Source: Candidatus Abzuiibacterium crystallinum (GTDB lineage Bacteria > Omnitrophota > Omnitrophia > Omnitrophales > Abzuiibacteriaceae). From it: a stretch of 43,051 bases of DNA. Below are positions 1 to 7,511 of the stretch, piece after piece. The stretch is from positions 1 to 43,051 of the forward strand of contig PCVY01000072.1 in assembly GCA_002787155.1 (NCBI GenBank), given 5' to 3'. The position numbers and the translations under genes are program-made. The notes under the pieces are model-generated. The model did no database searches and was not told the origin of the DNA. It was given only the letters and a program-made list of their open reading frames with translations. Position 1 is the stretch's first letter, and the number at the start of each line of letters is the position of its first letter.

Positions 1-101
1 AGTACCGTTAGCTAATTAAAATTAGCAGTTCCGTTCACCTTGTCAGGGCTGGTCCGGCGGGACATTTTCATAACCACTAATATCAATTGTCTAACGGTGC
101 T
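1..101. repeat. Nested inverted repeats at the left edge
   Basis: Bases 1-11 and 91-101 are inverted copies of each other with one mismatch in 11. Inside them, 10-25 is a perfect palindrome with 7-bp arms around AA, and GTCC/GGAC arms flank GGCG near 52-63. The stretch lies downstream of the stop of the GGDEF gene on the - strand. No T-tract follows on that strand, so it does not look like an ordinary intrinsic terminator. No gene is visible here. The function is unknown and chance is possible. Confidence 0.25.
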
Positions 102-120
102 AAGCAGGTAATGGTCCCAG

Positions 121-1443
121 TTAAAAGTCGTCTGCATTTACAAAAGCACTTCCTTTGATTAACTTCGCTTTTTTCTTCAGAAGTGCCATTTCATTTGCGA
201 TCTCTTTGTAGGAACCGTAAGATTTTTTTTCATTCGTCACGGCTGCGATCGAAATACTCATGAGAGGGATGGGAACGAGAGGGGCATTTTCGGGATCTTT
301 TGCGCGTCTATCTTTAATAAAAATATGACCGCGGTCACTATCGACCTTTCGGTAGTGATTTTTTTTCTTTTCATCAAAGCGGTTAATAATTTCATCTGCA
401 ATTTGGCGCATGCGGCTGGGGATCGTTACGACAACAAAATCGTCTCCACCTTCGTGTGCCACCACGTCTCCCGGACCGCCTTGAGCCTTCACGGCTTCTT
501 GCAAAACATCAGCCGTCATCTGGATGACTTCATCGCCGCGCTGAATACCATAGAGATCATTATAAATCTTAAAACGGTCCAAATCACAATAAAGGGCGGC
601 AACTTTTCCGCCTGTTTTCAGCCTGCGTTCAATTTCAGCCTCGATAACGTGATTGCCCGGCAAGTGAGTGAGCGGGTTTGAATCTTCCGCCTTGTTCTTC
701 ATGAGTGAGAGTTGCTCCGCCATATCATTAAAAGAATTAGCCAGGTTTTCAATCTCGTCACCCGTATGAATGTCGACGTGATGATCTAAATGACCCTGCG
801 CAATTTCGCCCGTGTGTATAGCTAACTCGCGGATCGGATCGAGGATTTTTCTTTTAACGCGCACAACAAGGAAAAAAGCAAAGACCACTACCATGAGGAA
901 AATCAAAAAAACAAAGCGATAAGTTCGGACAAAAGCATTTTTGAGATTATCAAGTGTGATGGTTGTCTTTAAAACATAAGCAGTTTCCTGATGCGAAAAA
1001 ATAGGGGTCAAAATATCAAGCGCATCCGCTTGACCGGGTGTGGGAAGCGGCTTAAACCATTGACCGGTTAATTCGTAAGTGAGCAATACTTCTTGAATGC
1101 GGCTTTGATCGGTGGCTTCATTCGATTTTGTCTCATTTTCTGAGTAAAGTACGTGCCCGTTTTTATCTAATAAAGCGACTTGCTGGAAAGTGTTAATTTG
1201 TTTGGTCAGCTCAATGACGGTTTGAATGAGATCACCCGGTAGTTGCGTGTTCGGGGTTTCTAGCTTAGATTCCAACACTTCTTTCATCAATAAGAGGCTT
1301 AAATGGGTTTCTCTGATCTGGTGCTGTGCAGTCCGTTGCGCTTCCCGCGTAACCTGCAGGTGGGTAAAGGCGATTATCAGAAATGCCGATGCTATAACGA
1401 TTGTGACGAAGAACGATTGCTTAAGCGAAAGTGAGTTTTTCAT
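121..1443 (-). CDS. Membrane-bound HAMP-GGDEF diguanylate cyclase-like protein
   Basis: Probable diguanylate cyclase making c-di-GMP in the cytoplasm in response to a periplasmic signal. The 440-residue product has a membrane segment near residues 9-30, a periplasmic region to about 165, a second membrane segment near 171-195, a HAMP linker to about 250 and a C-terminal GGDEF domain. The metal-site motif (CDLDRFKIYNDLYG) is intact and the signature is GGDDF, an allowed variant. The allosteric RxxD inhibition site is replaced by GPGD, so product inhibition is probably lost. The start is taken at ATG 1443; a GTG at 1467 lies almost on the predicted transcription start. It is divergent from the polysaccharide export genes, which suggests but does not prove that it controls them. 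Confidence 0.85.
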   Translation of the reverse strand: MKNSLSLKQSFFVTIVIASAFLIIAFTHLQVTREAQRTAQHQIRETHLSLLLMKEVLESKLETPNTQLPGDLIQTVIELTKQINTFQQVALLDKNGHVLYSENETKSNEATDQSRIQEVLLTYELTGQWFKPLPTPGQADALDILTPIFSHQETAYVLKTTITLDNLKNAFVRTYRFVFLIFLMVVVFAFFLVVRVKRKILDPIRELAIHTGEIAQGHLDHHVDIHTGDEIENLANSFNDMAEQLSLMKNKAEDSNPLTHLPGNHVIEAEIERRLKTGGKVAALYCDLDRFKIYNDLYGIQRGDEVIQMTADVLQEAVKAQGGPGDVVAHEGGDDFVVVTIPSRMRQIADEIINRFDEKKKNHYRKVDSDRGHIFIKDRRAKDPENAPLVPIPLMSISIAAVTNEKKSYGSYKEIANEMALLKKKAKLIKGSAFVNADDF

Positions 1444-1473
1444 CTTAAAATGAGGCCCTCTGGGCACTGCTTA

Positions 1474-1503
1474 AGTGTACTTGACTGGTTATACTATTGT
1501 CAA
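1474..1503 (-). promoter_or_regulatory. Predicted sigma70 promoter of the GGDEF gene
   Basis: On the - strand a perfect TTGACA (1498-1503) is followed after 18 bases by TACACT (1474-1479, 4 of 6 consensus). Transcription would begin near 1467, giving a leader of about 24 bases before ATG 1443. No equally good promoter for the + strand TPR gene was found between 1444 and 1546. Confidence 0.5.
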
Positions 1504-1546
1504 CGGAACAACCGATCGGGGCTGATAACCTACAGTTTAAATATGT

Positions 1547-3586
1547 ATGAGAAGAGAAGTCCATTTCATTTCAAGAAGCGTGGTCCCCATCCTCATTTTG
1601 GTTGTCTTCTTTGTGATATACAACCACTTCTTGCTTGATAATTCAATCGAACGTATTCGCACCGCACTCGCTGATGTGTCGCAAGAAGATACCTGGTTTG
1701 CCTCCGAAAACGCCTCTTTCTTGCTTCAAGATTTGCTCGTTAGTGAAATCGGTCGAAGTGATGTAAACCTTGAGCGCGTCATTGTCTCTGATGCTTTCTC
1801 AAAAGTAATGATGTCAGAACGTTTGGACAGTCAGAAACCGGATACGGAGTTCTTGTTACAGAATTTGCTATCCTCATATGAAAAAGAAAGGTCGCCCGTT
1901 CTTCGATTTGTTGATCAATGCAATTTATGGCTGAAAGAACAGCTGTATCACATTGAGCAATTCTGGGGGTACTTGTTTTCTGCTTCGTCCATCCGAAAAC
2001 AAATCATACGTTCAGGAGAGGAGGGGCAGCTCAAAATCCTGAAGCGGGCACGTGAGTTTGAATTAAATTGGGAATTTGACAAAGCCGCGCAAGCTTACCA
2101 GCTTTTTCTCAACCGTTTTCCCAATTATCCCAAACGGGATTTAATTCAACTTTATTTGGCGTCTGTGTACCTGCGCTCGCATGAATACGGTCTGGCACAA
2201 GAGATACTTTCTGAAATCGATTTATCAAAAAGTTCGTCTCATGTGACAACGCTTGCAAAAGCGTTACATCAAAAACTCTCAGAAATGAAAAAAATGGCCC
2301 GTGAAAAGACGCAGCTTGCACAAGAAATTGAATACTTAAAGAAAATGCCTGCACAGGAGGGTCTAGAGGCGGCATCTTTGCCGCAAAGAGATGCTGGCGG
2401 CATTTTGGGCCGTCTGCAAGAACGTCAATCAAGCGGCGGCGGGGCTGATTTGGTGTCCAAATTATTTAATTATGGACTTTTAAGTCTTTATCTTTTTGAT
2501 TTACAGGATGCCCAAAATACTTTTCAAGAATTAATCGAATTAAACCCGCCACCTGACGTTGAAAAACATGTAAAATGGTTGCAAGGATGGGTGGCTCTTT
2601 TACAAAATAACTACGTGGAAAGCAGGCGGTTGATGCGCGAACTTCTGGAACGGTATCCACAGGACAAATTTGGTGAATTGAGTATGTTTGTATTGGCAAG
2701 CATTGCCGAACAAACCAAGCAATATGAGACGGCTATCAAGGATTACCAAGCGTTGGTTAAGAAGACAGCCTCCCAGGATGTTTCGTTCTTGCTGACCTAC
2801 CGAACCGGCAATGTTTACTTATATGGCCTCAAAGATGTCACAAAAGCACAAGCGACCTTTTTGGATGCCAAGCGGTTTCTGGCATCATCGTTTCTTTCAA
2901 AATCTTTTGATCAAAATGTTTTACCTTCCTTAATCAGCGATATGCGCCAGACGGCTTTTCAACGATTTTTCCAAGGTGATTTGCCGACGGCACAAAAGTT
3001 TTTTGAAGATGTGCTCCGTTTGGATGACAACGACGCTTGGGCTCATTGCGGATATGGTCTTGCTTTATACATGAATGGGAATGTTGAACAAGGGTTAGAT
3101 GAGGTCAAACAATGCCGTTCGATGAAAAAGGATGAATATACAAATTCGGCGTATGCCTTTTTATTAGAAAAAGAAGAACGATGGGATGAAGCCTCGGTAC
3201 TTTATCAAGAAGCATTGGGCGAAAAACCCGATTATGTAGTGGCTTTGTATAACCTCGGGCGTATTGAACTTCAAAAATCAGATCTTGAGAAATCACTCAT
3301 GCACTTGAAGGATGCCAAGAAAAATGCGGGAAACGATAGTTATTATGCCCCTTTGATTTCCAACAATCTGGGCATTGTTTATTGGCGGCGGGGTGATTTG
3401 CTTCATGCTGAACTTGAATTTTTGAATGCCTTGGATTTTGATTCTCATTTCGCGGATGCGCACTTTAATTTGGCCCAGTTATACGAGCGAATTGGCAAGA
3501 CGGAATTAATCAAACCTCATTTGGACCGTGTCAGCGAAGAGGATATGACCATGACAAAAAATAGCATTGATCGGATTACACTATAG
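1547..3586 (+). CDS. TPR-repeat protein with N-terminal membrane anchor
   Basis: A 679-residue protein with a basic N-terminus and one membrane segment near residues 11-30; the rest is predicted to face the periplasm. Tetratricopeptide-like helical repeats are visible near 165-240, 305-450 and 480-660 (for example WAHCGYGLALYMNGNVEQGL and YVVALYNLGRIELQKSDLEK). A charged linker lies near 240-290. TPR proteins in exopolysaccharide loci usually act as periplasmic scaffolds. It is followed after 5 bases by the beta-barrel gene, so the two are probably co-translated. The ATG at 1547 has no clear Shine-Dalgarno sequence. The specific partner is inferred from position only. Confidence 0.8.
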   Translation: MRREVHFISRSVVPILILVVFFVIYNHFLLDNSIERIRTALADVSQEDTWFASENASFLLQDLLVSEIGRSDVNLERVIVSDAFSKVMMSERLDSQKPDTEFLLQNLLSSYEKERSPVLRFVDQCNLWLKEQLYHIEQFWGYLFSASSIRKQIIRSGEEGQLKILKRAREFELNWEFDKAAQAYQLFLNRFPNYPKRDLIQLYLASVYLRSHEYGLAQEILSEIDLSKSSSHVTTLAKALHQKLSEMKKMAREKTQLAQEIEYLKKMPAQEGLEAASLPQRDAGGILGRLQERQSSGGGADLVSKLFNYGLLSLYLFDLQDAQNTFQELIELNPPPDVEKHVKWLQGWVALLQNNYVESRRLMRELLERYPQDKFGELSMFVLASIAEQTKQYETAIKDYQALVKKTASQDVSFLLTYRTGNVYLYGLKDVTKAQATFLDAKRFLASSFLSKSFDQNVLPSLISDMRQTAFQRFFQGDLPTAQKFFEDVLRLDDNDAWAHCGYGLALYMNGNVEQGLDEVKQCRSMKKDEYTNSAYAFLLEKEERWDEASVLYQEALGEKPDYVVALYNLGRIELQKSDLEKSLMHLKDAKKNAGNDSYYAPLISNNLGIVYWRRGDLLHAELEFLNALDFDSHFADAHFNLAQLYERIGKTELIKPHLDRVSEEDMTMTKNSIDRITL

Positions 3587-3591
3587 ATATC

Positions 3592-4971
3592 ATGATTCGA
3601 AAAATCATTAAACTGATCCAGCTCTTATTAATCGTTTATGTTTTTGGCTGGTGCCTGCCAATACCCGCTTGGGCTGTGGTGGGAGATGAAGAAATTAATT
3701 ACGCAACCATTACTGACATGCGGCGGGACCATGAAGAATTAATGACAGAAGAGTTTGAAGGGAGCGACGAAGAACAGCGCGCCTATTTAATTCGTTTGGT
3801 GGAAGAGAAACGAAAAAAAGCAGCCGAAGGTTCAGAGGAAGAGAAAACATTAAGCCAGGAACTGATCCGCCTGAAATCCGAAAGTCTGATCCGCACCAAA
3901 AAGTGGCGCGACAGAATTCGTTTCTCACCATTTGAAAAAATAAGTTTTGATTCTAATATCCAGAATCAAAAGCAGGCAAAATCGGACGTTATTTTTAACT
4001 CGGGCCTCGGCATGCAAATTGATTTGGGAACACAGAGGACGGATATTGATATTGATTACTTGGGTTCGTATGCCGCTTACATCAAAAAACCGGAACTTAA
4101 TCGTTTTGAAAACCAATTGGCAGTGAACGGCCGTTACCCGTTCAGTTCTAAAACCAACGCGACTGCTTCATACCGGCTTTCGACTACCGGTGATCAAAAT
4201 AGCGAAATTAGAAGTGTCTTGGAAAGGTTGCGTCAAGATGCCGCGCTGACTTTTAATCAGCGCTTATCCCGAAAAACCGCCATTCGAATCGGTCAAACTT
4301 TCAGCGATGTGTTCTTTTTAAGCAAAAAAGATCAGGGGAATGACAGCAGTCAATATACCCTGAGCCCTGAATTTAATTATCTGATTTCACATAAAACATC
4401 GATCTTTGCGCGTTACGCATTTGGCATTTCAAAGGGTGGATTAAATGACAGCAATGATGCCACCGCCCATGAATTGAGAGGGGGAATTCGAGGCAAAATT
4501 GCACCCAAAACAACGGCGTTGCTTGATTTTGGCGTCTCACGTCAGAATTTGGATACCTTAGGCGGTCATGTCAATGGTTTTGTGGCAGAGGTGGTTGTGA
4601 TTACAAATATTACACGAAAAAGCAGGCTTGAACTGCTCATTAACCGTAGTTTTTCTAAAACCAACGAAACCACCGGCAGCAATTTTTTTGTTACAGAAAA
4701 TTATCGATTGACGGGCACAACACAATTTCGCCGTCATATCGCCGGCGAGGTGTTGATTGGGCTCAGAAGGAATTTATTTGAGCAAAATAACAGTATTTCC
4801 GATACTAATCAGAGGGATTTGACTCTTGAACTAGGTTCAACACTACGTTATGATTTCCGTAAGTGGCTTAGTTTGGAATTGCAGTATTTATTTACGGGTG
4901 TGAACGCATCAGATAGCCGCCGCGAATACGGGAAGCACCTTGTCTCCTTGGCATTGAATGGGAAATATTAA
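3592..4971 (+). CDS. Outer-membrane beta-barrel protein, polysaccharide-export associated
   Basis: A 459-residue protein with a signal peptide (hydrophobic residues 8-24, cleavage near PAWA), a Glu/Lys-rich helical stretch at about 35-110 and then a long region of alternating hydrophobic residues with many aromatic and Asn/Ser/Thr positions typical of a transmembrane barrel, ending in NGKY. It resembles barrel proteins of PEP-CTERM-type and other exopolysaccharide loci. The next gene is an export lipoprotein too short to cross the outer membrane itself, so this barrel is a candidate for the actual export pore. The barrel type is inferred from composition and context. I did not count strands reliably. 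Confidence 0.75.
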   Translation: MIRKIIKLIQLLLIVYVFGWCLPIPAWAVVGDEEINYATITDMRRDHEELMTEEFEGSDEEQRAYLIRLVEEKRKKAAEGSEEEKTLSQELIRLKSESLIRTKKWRDRIRFSPFEKISFDSNIQNQKQAKSDVIFNSGLGMQIDLGTQRTDIDIDYLGSYAAYIKKPELNRFENQLAVNGRYPFSSKTNATASYRLSTTGDQNSEIRSVLERLRQDAALTFNQRLSRKTAIRIGQTFSDVFFLSKKDQGNDSSQYTLSPEFNYLISHKTSIFARYAFGISKGGLNDSNDATAHELRGGIRGKIAPKTTALLDFGVSRQNLDTLGGHVNGFVAEVVVITNITRKSRLELLINRSFSKTNETTGSNFFVTENYRLTGTTQFRRHIAGEVLIGLRRNLFEQNNSISDTNQRDLTLELGSTLRYDFRKWLSLELQYLFTGVNASDSRREYGKHLVSLALNGKY

Positions 4972-4993
4972 CAAAGGGAATGACGGACAAACG

Positions 4994-5650
4994 ATGAAAT
5001 TGTTCTTACTAACTTGCCTGATCAGTTTGATGGGTTTTAGCATGACCGCATGCAGTTATCATGACTATGACACGCAGCATTACGTGACACCGCAAGATCT
5101 GCCGGTTCAGCAACACAAGCCAGGCATGACTTTGACACCCAAGCAGAAAAGAAAGATTCAAACGGGCGATGTCTTAATTTTAAGAGTAGTGCCGGGTGCT
5201 GAGTTTGAAAATGAGCTCGATTTGACGGTGAATTTAGATGGCGAGGTATTGGTACCGTTAATTGGCTGGGTGCATGTCGAGGATTTAACGCCGGAAGAGG
5301 CAGCTGAGGCGATTCGCAAACCGCTCGATAAAGATTTTTTGGTAGACCCCAGCGTTTCCGTTCGTTTAAAGGAAGCCAGTACGCGCGCTGTGGTATTGCT
5401 GGGGCAACTTAAGAAACCGGGTACTTATGAATTTCCGCCTAATGGTAAAATGTCTCTTTTAGAAGCGGTCGCTAAAGCAGAGGGGTTTACCGACATTGCC
5501 AATATTTCAAAAATCAAGGTAGTCAGAACGATGCTGGACGGCAGTCAGGTAACCATTCGGGTTGATGCCGGGAAAATCATCAGCGGAGAAGAGCCGGACT
5601 TAGGATTGCAAGAAAGCGATTTAATCACAGTTCCGGAATCGTTATTTTAA
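4994..5650 (+). CDS. Short OPX-type polysaccharide export lipoprotein (Wza family)
   Basis: A polysaccharide biosynthesis/export family lipoprotein of the periplasmic conduit. From ATG 4994 the 218-residue product has a lipoprotein signal with lipobox MTAC (Cys20). An upstream in-frame ATG at 4958 would push the signal peptide inward and overlap the previous gene. The Poly_export domain covers about 45-125 (QTGDVLILRVVPG through LVDPSVSVRLKE) and one SLBB-like domain about 128-210 (VLLGQLKKPGTYEFPPNG). The protein stops at VPESLF straight after it. E. coli Wza is about 380 residues and ends in the amphipathic helix that forms the outer-membrane pore; that part is missing here. The kinase/chain-length gene follows after 4 bases. 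Confidence 0.9.
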   Translation: MKLFLLTCLISLMGFSMTACSYHDYDTQHYVTPQDLPVQQHKPGMTLTPKQKRKIQTGDVLILRVVPGAEFENELDLTVNLDGEVLVPLIGWVHVEDLTPEEAAEAIRKPLDKDFLVDPSVSVRLKEASTRAVVLLGQLKKPGTYEFPPNGKMSLLEAVAKAEGFTDIANISKIKVVRTMLDGSQVTIRVDAGKIISGEEPDLGLQESDLITVPESLF

Positions 5651-5654
5651 AAAC

Positions 5655-7496
5655 ATGGTGAGCATGGATCAGCCAGCCGTTGGATACCCTAATTCGCCGG
5701 AAGAAGCCGAGTCGATTAATCTTTCCTATTACCTAGGTTTGTTATACCGCCACCGGGTATTTTTATTTACTTTCTTTTTCATTTCGGTCACCTTGGTCGG
5801 GATTTTCTTGATGAAATTGCCGGACCAATATCGTTCTACCACTCAGGTTCTCATCGAGTCAGCTCCGGTTTCAGCAGGCGCTTCGGAAGAATTAGAGCCC
5901 ACCTTTCAAAGTTATACCTATGTTGATACACAGGCCGAGATTATTGCCAGTATTCCTATCTTAACTGTTGCAGCCGAAAAAGAGGATTTGGCTAATTTCT
6001 TTGAAGTTGAAGACCTTCGCGAAGCGGTTTTTGTATTGAAAAAGAAATTACGCGTGAGAGCGGTACGCGGCACACAATTAATCAATATCAGCATTGCCAC
6101 ACCCAGTGCGGAAAAATCCGCCGCCATTGTCAATTCAATCGCTGAAACTTATGTGAAGCAAAGCATTCAAAACAGATTGTTCTTCTCAAAAGAAATCTTA
6201 AACCTATTACCGGAGGGGGGCGGTAAGAAAACAATAGAAGATTTGTCGCCCATAGGTCAGCTTGAGAAATTGGAAGACATCAAATTTGCTGCCACACTGC
6301 CTTCGGTACGTTCAGACCCCACCATTTTGGAGCTGAAAAATCAAATCGCCAAAGCCGAAACGGATCTGTTTGAATTAAAACGTCAGTACCGCGAACAACA
6401 TCCTGATGTTATGAAGGTGCAGGCGAATTTGAAATTTCTAAAAGAAAGTGTGGATGTTCAAATTAAACGTGTGGTACATGAGCTGAAAACGGCATTGTCA
6501 AAACGCCTTCAAGTAAGTGATGTCCGAGTGGTACAGGCCGGCGAACCGGCTTTACTACCCGAAGGCCCTAAACGTCTTCGGCTGATTCTTTTATTTATTA
6601 TCTTAGAATTGCTGCTTAGTTTTGGTTTTGTGATTTTAATAGACTACATCGATGACCGTGTTAAAAACCAAGACGATATCGAACGCTTTGTTCGCCTCCC
6701 CTATTTGGGTCATACGCCGGTTTTACGTTTAGAAGGTGAGAAGAATAAAAGCAAAGGTTATTTCTATGTCTACGCGAATCCGCAGTCGGATCTGGCCGAG
6801 TCTTTACGTTATATCCGAGTGGGTATTAACTTTTCGGCACCTCCCGACATGCTGCGGGCATTTGCCATTACAAGCAGTATTCCACAGGAAGGAAAAAGTT
6901 TTTGCTCCTGTAATCTTGCTTCTTCATTTGCGTTGGATGGCAATAAGGTGCTCTTGGTAGATGCTGATAACCGGCGGCCGGTTTTGCACACGGTTTTCAA
7001 CATGGATAATGATTATGGTTTAATCAACTATCTCACTTCCGATGTCACGCTTGAATCAATTACACGAAAAACGGATGTGCCTGGACTTGATTTTATTGCA
7101 AGCGGTCCTGAAAGTCCGAATCCGTCAGAACTGTTAGGTTCTGAGAAAATGGCGGAATTTATACAGAAAGCCAAATCGCAGTATGACAGGGTGATTGTGG
7201 ATGCGCCGCCTTTGGTAGGAATAGGGGACGGACTGGTTTTGGGTAAATTAATCGGTCATTTAATTTTAATTATCCGTAGTCACAGAATCAGCCGTAAGGT
7301 GATTCGTCAGATTCGTGAACGGTTGCAGCAACACCAAATTAAAGTGTTGGGTGTTATTTTGAATCACTTGGACATGGAAAAAGACCGCTATGGTTATTAC
7401 CGTTACCATTATCATACCTATAATCGTTACTACGGGAAGAAAGCCATTAAACGCAAAGAAAAAAAAGAAAGACGTCATCATAAAAAGGCCTCTTAA
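5655..7496 (+). CDS. Wzz chain-length determinant fused to BY-type tyrosine kinase
   Basis: An inner-membrane polysaccharide co-polymerase with autokinase activity that sets chain length and couples polymerisation to export. The 613 residues contain a Wzz domain with membrane segments near 32-53 and 305-328 around a periplasmic loop, then a cytoplasmic bacterial tyrosine kinase domain. Walker A is SSIPQEGKSF (about 404-414), Walker A' LLVDADNRRP (about 432-442) and Walker B VIVDAPP (about 513-519). The tail carries eight tyrosines in RYGYYRYHYHTYNRYYG (about 577-593), the expected autophosphorylation cluster, then a Lys/Arg/His-rich end. No cognate tyrosine phosphatase is encoded in the window. 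ATG 5664 is an alternative start. Confidence 0.93.
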   Translation: MVSMDQPAVGYPNSPEEAESINLSYYLGLLYRHRVFLFTFFFISVTLVGIFLMKLPDQYRSTTQVLIESAPVSAGASEELEPTFQSYTYVDTQAEIIASIPILTVAAEKEDLANFFEVEDLREAVFVLKKKLRVRAVRGTQLINISIATPSAEKSAAIVNSIAETYVKQSIQNRLFFSKEILNLLPEGGGKKTIEDLSPIGQLEKLEDIKFAATLPSVRSDPTILELKNQIAKAETDLFELKRQYREQHPDVMKVQANLKFLKESVDVQIKRVVHELKTALSKRLQVSDVRVVQAGEPALLPEGPKRLRLILLFIILELLLSFGFVILIDYIDDRVKNQDDIERFVRLPYLGHTPVLRLEGEKNKSKGYFYVYANPQSDLAESLRYIRVGINFSAPPDMLRAFAITSSIPQEGKSFCSCNLASSFALDGNKVLLVDADNRRPVLHTVFNMDNDYGLINYLTSDVTLESITRKTDVPGLDFIASGPESPNPSELLGSEKMAEFIQKAKSQYDRVIVDAPPLVGIGDGLVLGKLIGHLILIIRSHRISRKVIRQIRERLQQHQIKVLGVILNHLDMEKDRYGYYRYHYHTYNRYYGKKAIKRKEKKERRHHKKAS

Positions 7497-7511
7497 AGCT
7501 TTTCGGCTTAC

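Noticed and set aside
325..681. 118-codon frame antisense to the GGDEF gene
   Set aside because: It lies wholly within the conserved GGDEF coding region on the other strand and has no ribosome site or domain features.
1481..1503. TTGAC...GTCAA inverted repeat, and TTGACT followed by TATACT on the + strand
   Set aside because: The arms are only 5 bp, and the two + strand boxes are 3 bases apart, so they cannot be a -35/-10 pair. One arm is explained by the - strand TTGACA box.
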